38,823 bases of DNA. It comes from Streptomyces sp. NRRL F-5630. GTDB taxonomy: Bacteria; Actinomycetota; Actinomycetes; Streptomycetales; Streptomycetaceae. The position numbers and the translations under genes are program-made. Location of the stretch: contig NZ_JOGO01000056.1 in NCBI RefSeq assembly GCF_000719475.1, forward strand, positions 1-38,823, read 5' to 3'. Each line of letters begins with the position of its first letter. Within the stretch, counting starts at the first letter, position 1. Of this stretch, positions 27,349 through 35,315 are shown piece after piece. Under the pieces are notes generated by a model. That model saw nothing but the letters and a program-made list of their open reading frames with translations. It searched no databases and was not told the DNA's origin.

Positions 27349-28707
27349 GTGCGGGCGCCGCGGCCCCGCGCACGGCTCGTGCTCGCCCTCGTCCTGTGCC
27401 TGCTCGCCGCCGCCTGCTCCTGGCGGCACGAGGAGACCCCGGCGCCCGGCTCCGCCGCCTGCCACCCCCGGGACGACATCCTGCGCATCGCGACCGGCAG
27501 CGACCTCACCGGCACCGGCATCCGCGCGCTGCTCATCCAGCACTGGGCCGAGGAACGGAACGTCCCGGTCCGGATCGTCCAGCTCCCGGACACGGCGGAC
27601 GGCCAGCGCAGCCAGCTCGTCGCCTCGCTCCAGGCGGGCAACCCCTACTGCTACGACCTCGTCAACCTCGACGTCACCTGGACCGCCGAGTTCGCCGCGC
27701 AGCGCCTCATCACCCCCGTCGACCCCGGCGGCGACGACTTCTGGCCGGCCGCGAGCAAGGGCGTGCGCTACGGCGACGAGAACTGGGCCGTGCCCTGGAA
27801 CACCGACGTGGGCCTGCTCTTCTACCGCGCCGACCTGATCGGCCCCGGCGGACTCGCCACGTGGGACGCGCTGACCGAGACCGTCAGGAACTTCCGGCGC
27901 GAGCGTGACCGGGACGTGCGCGCGGGACTGCTGACGCAGCTCGAACCGTACGAGGGACTCACCGTCAACGCGGCCGAGGCGGTGTGGCGCGCGGGCGGCG
28001 AGATCGTCTCGGGCGAGGGGGAGCAGGCGAAGGTGACCGTGGACGAGCCCAGGGCGACCGCGGGACTGCTCGACCTCGTCAAGGCCGCCGGTGACGAGGA
28101 GAGCGGCCCGGGGCTGCCTGTCATCGGCGCCTCCTCCCGGCACCTGAACGAGCAGAGCAGCCTGGAGAGCTTCCTGTCCGGCCACGCGCTCATGCTCCGC
28201 GACTGGCCCTTCGCCGCCGTGCAGCTCGCCCAGGCCGAGAAGCGGGGCACGGGCGAGAACCGCCCGCGCTACGGCGTCACCCAGCTGCCACGCACCAGGA
28301 CGGGCGGCTCGGCGGCCGCGCTCGGAGGCCAGAACCTCGCCGTCGTCGCGGGCAGCGGCCACGACGCCCTCGCCCGCGACCTCCTCGCCCACCTCACGAG
28401 CCCCGGCGCCGAGCGCTGTCTGCGCGACGGCGGCTTCGTCCCCGCGCGCCGCTCCGCCCACGTGGGCGAGTGCGACGCCGCGAAGTATGTCGGGGGCGCC
28501 GCGCCGCACGGCACCGAGCTTCCCGCCGACTTCCGCCGCGCGTACGACAGGGCACTGCGCGCCGCCCTGGAGGACGCCCGCCCCCGCCCGGTCACGCCGT
28601 ACTACGCGGCGGTGACGCGGGAGATCCAGCAGCGGGTGGACGCGATGTGGGAGGGCGACGTGCGGCCCTTCGCGACCGAGCTGCAGCGGGCGCTGGAGGG
28701 AAGATGA
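27349..28707 (+). CDS. Substrate-binding lipoprotein next to the caspase gene
   Basis: A 452-residue secreted lipoprotein of the ABC extracellular solute-binding (sugar-type) superfamily. GTG 27349 gives an ideal signal peptide: RAPRPRAR, a hydrophobic LVLALVLCLL core and the lipobox AAAC with Cys23. The mature region has ILRIATGSDLTGTGIRALLI, WAVPWNTDVGLLFYRADLI and LIGPGGLATWDALTE, all usual for the fold. An earlier in-frame GTG at 27196 has a good GGAGGA but would add 51 Arg/Gly residues with rare AGG codons before the signal peptide, so I consider it less likely. No permease or ATPase genes are present, so it probably serves as a ligand-sensing partner of the caspase protein rather than a transporter subunit. 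Confidence 0.85.
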   Translation: MRAPRPRARLVLALVLCLLAAACSWRHEETPAPGSAACHPRDDILRIATGSDLTGTGIRALLIQHWAEERNVPVRIVQLPDTADGQRSQLVASLQAGNPYCYDLVNLDVTWTAEFAAQRLITPVDPGGDDFWPAASKGVRYGDENWAVPWNTDVGLLFYRADLIGPGGLATWDALTETVRNFRRERDRDVRAGLLTQLEPYEGLTVNAAEAVWRAGGEIVSGEGEQAKVTVDEPRATAGLLDLVKAAGDEESGPGLPVIGASSRHLNEQSSLESFLSGHALMLRDWPFAAVQLAQAEKRGTGENRPRYGVTQLPRTRTGGSAAALGGQNLAVVAGSGHDALARDLLAHLTSPGAERCLRDGGFVPARRSAHVGECDAAKYVGGAAPHGTELPADFRRAYDRALRAALEDARPRPVTPYYAAVTREIQQRVDAMWEGDVRPFATELQRALEGR

Positions 28708-28934
28708 GCGGCGGGGAAGCGGGCGGGGTGGGGGCGCGGGCGCCTGCGGGGTGGGGGCGTGGACGGCTGCCGGGCGTGGGCGGTGGTGGGGCGCGGGCCG
28801 GGCTTTCGCCTGCTCCCACGGTCTCGGAGCGCTCAAGGAGGTCATGGGAGAGGAAAACGGGGCGGGGCGCGCACAGGCGGCCAAGGGCCTGCGTCTAGCG
28901 TGGGGCCGCCGCGGTACACGAAGGAGCCACCCCC

Positions 28935-29291
28935 ATGACGCACAGCACACCCGGAATCCGCCACGAGCACCTGCTCGCGGTGATCTCGAACCAGCCAGGC
29001 CCGGGGAACTTCCTGCGCACCGTCCTGATCGTCATGGTGATCGGGGCGATCCTCCTCGCGTGGTTCCTGCTGCGCGGCTACCGGCAGGGGAACGAGCCGC
29101 GCGACGCCCGGGAGCCCCGGGCGGAGCGGGTCCCGGCGAGCCGCGCCGCGAACGCGGGGACCGCGGGCGGTACGGACCGTACGGGTGAGGCGGCCTCCGG
29201 CGCGGGCACGCGCCGCACCCCCGGCGCCGCCCCCGCCGCCGAGACGCCCCGCTCCGCCGGGACGGGCGAGCGGTCCCCGTCTGAGGACTGA
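28935..29291 (+). CDS. Small single-pass membrane protein
   Basis: A 118-residue protein. Residues ~1-26 are short and polar, a helix spans about 27-46 (FLRTVLIVMVIGAILLAWFLL), and a long Arg/Ala/Gly/Glu-rich tail looks disordered and cytoplasmic. ATG 28935 is preceded by AAGGAG at 28921-28926. I recognise no domain. The 227-base gap upstream, after the lipoprotein gene, holds nothing I can support. Confidence 0.65.
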   Translation: MTHSTPGIRHEHLLAVISNQPGPGNFLRTVLIVMVIGAILLAWFLLRGYRQGNEPRDAREPRAERVPASRAANAGTAGGTDRTGEAASGAGTRRTPGAAPAAETPRSAGTGERSPSED

Positions 29292-29451
29292 CCCCGGCGC
29301 GGTGCGCCGAGCGCCGGGCCTGACGAGGGCTCGCCATTCGGCGGACGCCTCGTACCCGCAGGAACTGAGTCGGCGTGAGCGCCCGGAAGCGGCCCGCATA
29401 CGATGGGCGCGCACTTACCCCCCTCTCACCTCGCGATTGGTCCTGCCGACG

Positions 29452-29610
29452 ATGAGCCTCTCCAGCACCGCGATCCAGCTGCTCCCCCTCGCCGAGGGCG
29501 AGCACGGCGGCAACCACGAAAGCCTCAGCCCCTACCTGACCGGCGGCGGCGCGCTCTTCGCGCTCCTCCTCCTGCTGTGGATCACCACGCGCTTCAACCG
29601 CGACCGCTGA
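29452..29610 (+). CDS. 52-residue membrane protein upstream of nadD
   Basis: A tiny protein starting at ATG 29452 with [20 protein letters not shown], a single helix ([14 protein letters not shown]) and a basic end (NRDR). I recall similar small proteins just upstream of nadD in other streptomycetes, which supports it being real, but no function is known. The ribosome binding site is weak. Confidence 0.65.
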   Translation: MSLSSTAIQLLPLAEGEHGGNHESLSPYLTGGGALFALLLLLWITTRFNRDR

Positions 29611-29657
29611 ACGGCCGCGGAGGGGGCCGCCCGGCCGGGACAGTAGGCTCTGCACGC

Positions 29658-30308
29658 ATGGGAGAGCAGGACATGCCCACTGGCCCGGTCAGCAGCCCGG
29701 CGAGCGGCTCCATCAGCAACAGGCGACGCCGGCTCGGCGTCATGGGCGGCACGTTCGACCCGATCCACCACGGGCACCTCGTGGCGGCGAGCGAGGTCGC
29801 GATGCAGTTCGACCTCGACGAGGTCGTCTTCGTGCCCACGGGACAGCCCTGGCAGAAGAGCGAGAAGCGGGTCAGCCCCGCCGAGGACCGCTACCTCATG
29901 ACGGTCATCGCCACCGCCGAGAACCCGCAGTTCTCGGTCAGCCGGATCGACATCGACCGCGGCGGGCCCACCTACACCAATGACACACTGCGGGATCTGC
30001 GCACGCTCAACCCCGGGACCGAGCTCTTCTTCATCACCGGGGCCGACGCGCTCGGCCAGATCCTCACGTGGCGCGACGCCGAGCAACTCTTCTCGCTCGC
30101 CCACTTCATCGGCGTCACCCGCCCGGGCCACCAGCTCACGGACGCGGGACTGCCGGCGGGCGGGGTCTCCCTCGTGGAGGTCCCCGCGCTCGCGATCTCG
30201 TCGACGGACTGCCGGGCGAGAGTGGCGCGGGGAGCGCCGGTCTGGTACTTGGTTCCGGACGGCGTGGTGCGTTACATCGACAAGCGACAGCTGTACCGCG
30301 GCGCGTAG
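29658..30308 (+). CDS. nadD: Nicotinate-nucleotide adenylyltransferase
   Basis: A 216-residue enzyme that makes deamido-NAD from nicotinate mononucleotide and ATP. The nucleotidyltransferase motifs are [15 protein letters not shown] (HxGH-type) and the C-terminal ISSTDCRAR (ISSTxxR), with [12 protein letters not shown] at the end. ATG 29658 gives GEQDMPTGP. The internal ATG 29673 has the better ribosome binding site (GGGAGAG, 7 bases away) and would give 211 residues. It is followed after 15 bases by the LCP-like gene. Confidence 0.96.
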   Translation: MGEQDMPTGPVSSPASGSISNRRRRLGVMGGTFDPIHHGHLVAASEVAMQFDLDEVVFVPTGQPWQKSEKRVSPAEDRYLMTVIATAENPQFSVSRIDIDRGGPTYTNDTLRDLRTLNPGTELFFITGADALGQILTWRDAEQLFSLAHFIGVTRPGHQLTDAGLPAGGVSLVEVPALAISSTDCRARVARGAPVWYLVPDGVVRYIDKRQLYRGA

Positions 30309-30323
30309 CCGAGAGGGGCACCG

Positions 30324-32186
30324 GTGAACGACCGAGACAACCCGTACCCGCCGTACGAGGGGGACCCCTACGGCAACGGGCAGAGCGGCCAGGGCTCCGG
30401 TCCGTACGAACTCGTCGGCTACGACGCGTACGGCCGCCCCGTCTACCAGCAGGCCCAGCAGCAGACCGGCCGGCAGCAGCCCGCGCCCCCCCAGCCCCCG
30501 CAGGACGGCGGCTACGGCTACGACGCCTACGGCACGTACGACGCCCAGCAGCAGGGGCAGCCGCAGGCCGGTTACCAGGACTACGGGAACACCGGCTACG
30601 ACAGCCAGGGCTACGGCAACTCCGTTTACAGCGGCCCCGGTTACGACAGCCCCGGCTACGGCAACCCGGCGGTCCCGCAGGCGCCCGGCGCTCACGAGCG
30701 GCAGCAGGCACCGGGCACCTACGAGGGGCAGCAGGCGCCGGACACGTACGAGCGGCGGCAGGCGCCCGACACGCGTGTCGAGGAGCCGAAGGCGTGGATT
30801 CCGCAGCAGCAGCCCGCGCCTCCCGAGGGCCCGCCGAGCGGTGAACTCCCGCGCACCGACGCGCCCCCGCAGCCCCTCCAGACGGCCTCCGGCGGTCCCG
30901 GCCCCGGCGAGGACTCGCGCGACTACCGCACGGAGATGTTCTCCTTCATCGAGGAGCCCACCGAGCAGTCCGAAGACGTCATCGACTGGCTGAAGTTCAG
31001 CGAGAGCCGCAGCGAGCGCCGCGAGGAGGCACGCCGCAGGGGACGCAGCCGCGTCCTCGCGCTCGTCGTGGTCCTCGCCCTCGTCGTCGTGGGCGGCCTC
31101 GGCTACCTCTGGTACGCGGGGAAGCTCCCCGGTTCCTCCGGCTCGGACTCCGGAGCGGCCGACGCGGGCGGCCCGCAGAACCGCGACGTGCTCGTGGTCC
31201 ACCTGCGCAACACGAAGAAGGACGGCGCCTCCTCGACGATGCTGCTCGTGGACAACACCACGACGAAGCACGGTTACGCGGTCCTGCTGCCCAAGGACCT
31301 CGCGCTCACCGACGAGGACGGCAACGACACGACGCTCGGCGCATCGGTCTCGGACGACGGCTCCAGCGGCACGAGCGACGCGCTCGACGGGCTCCTCGGC
31401 ACGAAGATCCAGGGCTCCTGGCGGCTCGACACCCCCTACCTCAGCAACCTCGTCGACCTGGTGGGCACCATCGAGGTCGACACCGACGCGGCCGTGCCCG
31501 ACCCGAAGAAGAAGGGCGGCGACCCGCTCGTCCACAAGGGCGAGGCGCAGAGCCTCAGCGGCGCGATGGCCGTCGCCTACGCCACGTACCAGGCGAAGGG
31601 CGAGCCGGAGAGCGCGCAGCTCAAGCGGTTCGCGGACGTCATGCGCGGCATCCTGCGGAAGATCTCCAGCGACCAGCAGTCGGCGACCCTCACGATCCAG
31701 TCGCTCGCGCAGATCCTCGACCCGCCGCTCACCGACAAGGACCTCGGCGCCTTCCTCGCCAAGCTCTCCGATCTCGCCAAGGGCGGCGACTACACGAGCA
31801 CGGTCCTGCCGGTCGAGAAGGACGGCACGCTCACCGAGGCGACGAACCAGAAGATCGTCAAGGATGTGCTCGGCGGCACGGGCAAGACCGGCGGCGGCGC
31901 CTCCGAGGACGACACCCGCGTGGCCGTGCGCAACGCCACGGGGAAGAAGGACCTCGCCCAGAAGGCCCGCGTCAGCCTCGTCAACGGCGGCTACACCTTC
32001 GTCGACGGCAGCAGCACGGACACGGTCGCCGACTCGGCCGTCACGTATGCCGACGAGGAGAACAAGGGCAAGGCCGTGGAGATCGCCCGCACGCTGGGCC
32101 TCAAGGACGCGGCGGTCAAGAAGGGCAAGGTCAGCGGCAACGCGCCGGTGTCGGTGGTGCTGGGGGAGGACTACACGGGGAAGTGA
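30324..32186 (+). CDS. LCP-like wall protein with LytR_C domain (PdtA-like)
   Basis: A 620-residue membrane protein. Residues 1-155 are a Tyr/Gly/Gln/Pro-rich low-complexity region with GYDSQGYGN- and QAPDTYE-type repeats. A short acidic segment leads to a membrane helix at about 244-263. Residues ~285-500 look like a diverged LytR-CpsA-Psr (LCP) domain (LLVDNTTTKHGYAVLLPKDL). Residues ~532-617 are a LytR_C domain (VAVRNATGKKDLAQKARVSL). LCP enzymes transfer lipid-linked glycopolymers to peptidoglycan. The gene after nadD in S. coelicolor (SCO2578, PdtA) is a reported LCP transferase needed for sporulation, so this is a probable orthologue. The LCP catalytic arginine pattern looks incomplete. 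GTG 30324 follows GAGAGGGG. Confidence 0.8.
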   Translation: MNDRDNPYPPYEGDPYGNGQSGQGSGPYELVGYDAYGRPVYQQAQQQTGRQQPAPPQPPQDGGYGYDAYGTYDAQQQGQPQAGYQDYGNTGYDSQGYGNSVYSGPGYDSPGYGNPAVPQAPGAHERQQAPGTYEGQQAPDTYERRQAPDTRVEEPKAWIPQQQPAPPEGPPSGELPRTDAPPQPLQTASGGPGPGEDSRDYRTEMFSFIEEPTEQSEDVIDWLKFSESRSERREEARRRGRSRVLALVVVLALVVVGGLGYLWYAGKLPGSSGSDSGAADAGGPQNRDVLVVHLRNTKKDGASSTMLLVDNTTTKHGYAVLLPKDLALTDEDGNDTTLGASVSDDGSSGTSDALDGLLGTKIQGSWRLDTPYLSNLVDLVGTIEVDTDAAVPDPKKKGGDPLVHKGEAQSLSGAMAVAYATYQAKGEPESAQLKRFADVMRGILRKISSDQQSATLTIQSLAQILDPPLTDKDLGAFLAKLSDLAKGGDYTSTVLPVEKDGTLTEATNQKIVKDVLGGTGKTGGGASEDDTRVAVRNATGKKDLAQKARVSLVNGGYTFVDGSSTDTVADSAVTYADEENKGKAVEIARTLGLKDAAVKKGKVSGNAPVSVVLGEDYTGK

Positions 32187-32299
32187 GGGACGCGCCGGCG
32201 GAGGGGGCGATGGGGCGGGGGTGATGGGGCGGCGCTATGTGCGGGCGGGGGCTGCTGCTGCGGGGCGAGGTACGGGGGTGGTGCGCGGGCGCGGGGGCT

Positions 32300-32715
32300 G
32301 CGAGCGCGGGCAACGCCGGACCAGCCCACCCCGGGCAAGCCGCCCCACAGGCAAGCCCTACCCCTGAGCAGTCCTCACTTCCCCTCGGGCGGACTGGCCC
32401 TCTCCTGAGCAGCCCCCGCCCCCCGGACCGGCTGTTCCGGGCAGCCCCCACCCCTGGGGCAGTTCCGAGGCCTTGGGCCGCCCGGACCTTCCCTAGGGGT
32501 GAGCCGGCCCGCCCCTGAGCAGCCCCGTGAGCAGCCCCCCGTGGGCGGTCCCAGGCTGGGACAGTCCTCACATCGGGCAGCCCACGCGCCGGGACAGTCC
32601 CCTCACCGGGCAAGCACCCACACCGGTCACTCCCCCAGGCGCTGCCCCACCCGCGGCGCAGTCCGCCCGGCCAGTTCGCACCCCCAGCACAGTCCCCACC
32701 CTCCCTGGGGGGCCT
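32300..32715. repeat. Degenerate array of a CAGYCC-type short motif in a C-rich spacer
   Basis: About twelve copies of an RRGCAGYCC or GGGACAGTCC word occur at irregular 12-35 base intervals, for example at 32366, 32407, 32439, 32457, 32517, 32529, 32558, 32575 and 32591, with weaker ones to ~32690. The strand is strongly C-rich. The open frames crossing it lack normal codon bias. Confidence 0.5.
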
Positions 32716-32762
32716 TCCCATTTCCAGTCTGGCACCCCCCACCCCGTCCACCCCTCCGCCCC

Positions 32763-32858
32763 GGAAAATCTGTGGATAACCCGAGGGAAATTGGAATTCC
32801 TCTCACTCCGAAGAGTGAGAGGAATTTTGGGTTCGGCGGAGTTGTCCACAGATTCTCC
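32763..32858. repeat. Nested inverted repeat framed by two DnaA-box sequences
   Basis: The outer arms GGAAAATCTGTGGATAAC (32763-32780) and GTTGTCCACAGATTCTCC (32841-32858) are complementary except at two positions. The inner arms AATTCCTCTCACTC (32795-32808) and GAGTGAGAGGAATT (32813-32826) form a perfect 14-bp stem with a CGAA loop. The outer arms contain TGTGGATAA (32771-32779, the reverse complement of TTATCCACA) and TTGTCCACA (32842-32850). Both match DnaA-box consensus forms, and the second is the version preferred in Streptomyces. This AT-rich island stands out from its C-rich surroundings. Confidence 0.85.
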
Positions 32859-32873
32859 GTCGAAGGCTCTTGG

Positions 32874-32895
32874 TGTCAGAGGGCGTTGGTAGAAC
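32874..32895 (+). promoter_or_regulatory. Possible PafBC/RecA-NDp-type promoter of the STM4015-4011 operon
   Basis: TGTCAGAG (32874-32881), exactly 8 bases, then TAGAAC (32890-32895) fits the pattern TTGTCRGTG-N8-TAnnnT known for LexA-independent DNA-damage promoters of actinobacteria, with about three deviations. It lies 90 bases before the first gene of the operon and directly after the inverted repeat. Confidence 0.4.
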
Positions 32896-32985
32896 TGAAC
32901 ACACGACCTCGTACTCGCGTCCGAGCAGGTCGTGGCCTTGCCACAGCCCTGCCCAAGCCCCGCGCCCGAATCCGGAGCAAGCCCC

Positions 32986-34011
32986 ATGACGATCCACGCT
33001 CACCTCACGACCTTCCACGGCCTCCCCGTTCACCACGTCCCCGCACCCCCGATCCCCGCCGATGAGCTGACTCCCGAGGAGGCACGGCTCCGGGAGGCGT
33101 CCGGCGACCCGGCCGAGAAGGCGATGCGGGAACTGCCCGCGGCAGGCGCGGTGGCGTGGTCGCTCGCCGTGGAGCCCTGGGAGGCCGTCGAGAGCTGGAC
33201 CGAGTGCTTCGACCGCTTCCGCTCGCACGTCGACCTGTCCGAGGTGCGCGCGCTCGTCGTCGGCTCCTGGGGCGAGGCGTACGAGTCCAGCTCCGCCACG
33301 GTCATCGAGAAACTCCTGGAACACCGCGCGGAGTTGCCCGCACTGCGCGCCCTCTTCCTCGGCGACATGACGGGCGAGGACGCCGAGATCTCCTGGATCC
33401 AGCAATCGGATGTCACCGGTCTCTTCGCCGGTTTCCCGGAGTTGGAGGAGCTGGGCATACGGGGCGGGGCAGCTCTCGCACTCTCCCCGGTACGGCACGA
33501 AAACCTGCGCAGCCTCACCATCGAGACCGGCGGCCTGCCCGCGGCGGTCGTGCGGAGCGTCGGCGCGAGTGACTTCCCCGCCCTCACGCACCTCGAACTG
33601 TGGCTCGGCGTCGACACGTACGGCGGCGACAGCACCATCGCCGACCTCGCCCCTCTGCTCTCCGGGGAGCGCCTTCCCGCCCTCACCCACCTCGGGCTCC
33701 GCGACAGTGAGCAGCAGGACCTCATCGCCGAAGCCGTCGCCGCCGCGCCCGTGGTCGACCGGCTCGACAGCCTCGACCTCTCGCTCGGCGTCCTCAGCGA
33801 CCGGGGCGCCGAGGCCCTTCTCGCCGCCGCGGCACGCCTCACGCACCTTCGGAGCCTCGACCTGCACCACAACTTCCTGACCGACGAGGTACGGGAACGG
33901 CTGCGCACCGCGCTGGAGCCGGCCGGGGTCGCGCTCGACCTCGACGAAGGGGACGCCCACTCCTGGGACGACGGCGACACCACGCACCGTTTCGTCTCCG
34001 TGAGCGAGTGA
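32986..34011 (+). CDS. STM4015 family leucine-rich-repeat protein
   Basis: A 341-residue protein of the STM4015 family. From residue ~110 it shows repeating LRR-like units: LPALRALFLGDM, FPELEELGIRGG, HENLRSLTIETG, FPALTHLELWLG, LPALTHLGLRDS, VDRLDSLDLSLG and LTHLRSLDLHHN. This gives a curved binding surface with no catalytic motif. It likely recognises a protein or peptide partner of the neighbouring enzymes, which is inference. ATG 32986 has CCGGAG nine bases upstream. Its TGA overlaps the next gene's GTG by GTGA at 34008-34011. It heads the five-gene operon. Confidence 0.88.
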   Translation: MTIHAHLTTFHGLPVHHVPAPPIPADELTPEEARLREASGDPAEKAMRELPAAGAVAWSLAVEPWEAVESWTECFDRFRSHVDLSEVRALVVGSWGEAYESSSATVIEKLLEHRAELPALRALFLGDMTGEDAEISWIQQSDVTGLFAGFPELEELGIRGGAALALSPVRHENLRSLTIETGGLPAAVVRSVGASDFPALTHLELWLGVDTYGGDSTIADLAPLLSGERLPALTHLGLRDSEQQDLIAEAVAAAPVVDRLDSLDLSLGVLSDRGAEALLAAAARLTHLRSLDLHHNFLTDEVRERLRTALEPAGVALDLDEGDAHSWDDGDTTHRFVSVSE

Positions 34012-35144
34012 CCAGCGCGATGACGCCCGTACGGACCGGGCCGCCGCTCGCGGTCGTCGGCAACCCGGAAAACCGACGCGTACGTCTCCTCGCCGAGGCG
34101 GCGCGCCGGGCCGGGCTGCCAGCGCCCCGCGTCGTGCCCTGGTTGCGTGTCCTCACCGAGGGTGGCGTTGAGTTCGCTCCCGACGAGGTCGTACGGCTCG
34201 ACTCGCCCGGCGAGAACCCAGAGGTGGACACGGTGTTGCGGGGACCCGGCCCGCAGACGAGGGTCGGCGGATCGGCGCGGTGGTACGCCGGACTGCTCGA
34301 CGCCGTCGCCGGCCTGCGCGGCGGACGGCGGCTCGACGATCCAGACGAACTCGCCGTCCTCTTCGACAAGCGCCACTGCCACGCCCACCTGAACGCGGCA
34401 GGCCTGCCCGTCCCGTACTCCCCGACATCGGGCGGCGCCGCCCCGGTAACGGGCTGGGACGACGTGCGGGCCCTCATGGCCGGGTACGGCCTGAACCGGC
34501 TCTTCGTGAAACCCGCGCACGGCTCCTCCGCCTCCGGTGTGCTCGCGATCGACTCGGCGGGCCCCGGCCGCATCCGCGCCGTCACCCCCGTGGAGACCGC
34601 GCCCGACGGCGAACTGCACAACTCGCTGCGGCCCCGCACCCTGCGGAGCGAGACGGAGATCGGCGCGCTCGTCGACCGGCTCGCACCCGAGGGCCTGCAC
34701 CTGGAACGGTGGTGGCCGAAGGCCACGCAGTCCGGTCGCAGCGCCGATCTGCGGGTCCTCGTCGTCGCCGGGCGCGCCACGCACGCCGTCGTACGGACCG
34801 GGGGCAGCCCGCTCACCAACCTCCACCTCGGCGGCCGACGCGGCGACCTCGAAGCGGCCCGCAACGCCTTCGACGCGGCGGGCCTCGGCTGGACGAAGGC
34901 GCTGGAGGTGTGCGAACGCGCGGCTGCCTGCTTCCCCCGCACACTCAGCGTCGGCGTCGATCTGCTGCCCGCCCGCGGATGGTCGCGGGTCGCGGTCGGC
35001 GAGGTCAACGCCTTCGGTGATCTCCTCCCCGGCCTCACGGGGCTACCAGGCAGCGGCGCCGAGGGACTCGACACGTACGGCGCCCAGCTCGCGGCCCTGC
35101 CCGCCTTCACCGACGCCCTGCCAACCCCACTCGCCCGCCCCTGA
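34008..35144 (+). CDS. STM4014 family ATP-grasp-like protein
   Basis: A 378-residue protein of the STM4014 family. ATP-grasp features are visible: RLFVKPAHGSSASGVLAID with Lys168 in the nucleotide-binding position, DLRVLVVAGRATHAVV, and the metal-binding close with Asp318 (VGVDLLP) and Glu332/Asn334 (GEVNAFGD). ATP-grasp enzymes ligate a carboxylate to an amine or thiol through an acyl-phosphate. The substrate is unknown. GTG 34008 overlaps the preceding stop as GTGA, a sign of translational coupling; ATG 34020 is an alternative. No ribosome binding site is needed if translation is coupled. Confidence 0.85.
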   Translation: MTSAMTPVRTGPPLAVVGNPENRRVRLLAEAARRAGLPAPRVVPWLRVLTEGGVEFAPDEVVRLDSPGENPEVDTVLRGPGPQTRVGGSARWYAGLLDAVAGLRGGRRLDDPDELAVLFDKRHCHAHLNAAGLPVPYSPTSGGAAPVTGWDDVRALMAGYGLNRLFVKPAHGSSASGVLAIDSAGPGRIRAVTPVETAPDGELHNSLRPRTLRSETEIGALVDRLAPEGLHLERWWPKATQSGRSADLRVLVVAGRATHAVVRTGGSPLTNLHLGGRRGDLEAARNAFDAAGLGWTKALEVCERAAACFPRTLSVGVDLLPARGWSRVAVGEVNAFGDLLPGLTGLPGSGAEGLDTYGAQLAALPAFTDALPTPLARP

Positions 35145-35315
35145 GCGGCGCGGACCCACCCCGCACACTGCACACACGCCCAACCCGCCCGCACGACCAC
35201 CCCTCCCGCACCTCCCCGCACGGCCGCACTGCCCGCCACATCGCCCCGCACCTCCGGAACCCCGCACCGCACCCCCCTCCCGCCCCGCACCGCAGGCCCC
35301 CCGAAAGCACCGCAC
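35145..35315 (+). other. Strongly C-rich spacer inside the STM operon
   Basis: A 171-base spacer made mostly of C and A with few G or T on this strand. I see no hairpin or promoter. It is the only real gap in an operon otherwise joined by 4-base overlaps or a 7-base spacer. Confidence 0.6.

Noticed and set aside
28844..29188. Out-of-frame open frame starting at ATG 28844 behind AAGGAGG
   Set aside because: The ribosome binding site is only about 2 bases from the ATG, and the frame runs through the 28935 gene as an Arg/Pro-rich shadow.
32300..32715. CRISPR array
   Set aside because: The repeated words are only 6-10 bases, degenerate and irregularly spaced, with no spacers of constant size and no cas genes.
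32763..32858. Chromosomal replication origin
   Set aside because: Streptomyces oriC has many DnaA boxes and lies between dnaA and dnaN. Here there are only two boxes and neither gene is present.
32499..33065. A 188-residue plus-strand open frame spanning the hairpin region
   Set aside because: It is Pro/Arg/His-rich, crosses the inverted repeat and overlaps the STM4015 start. It shows no ribosome binding site or domain.
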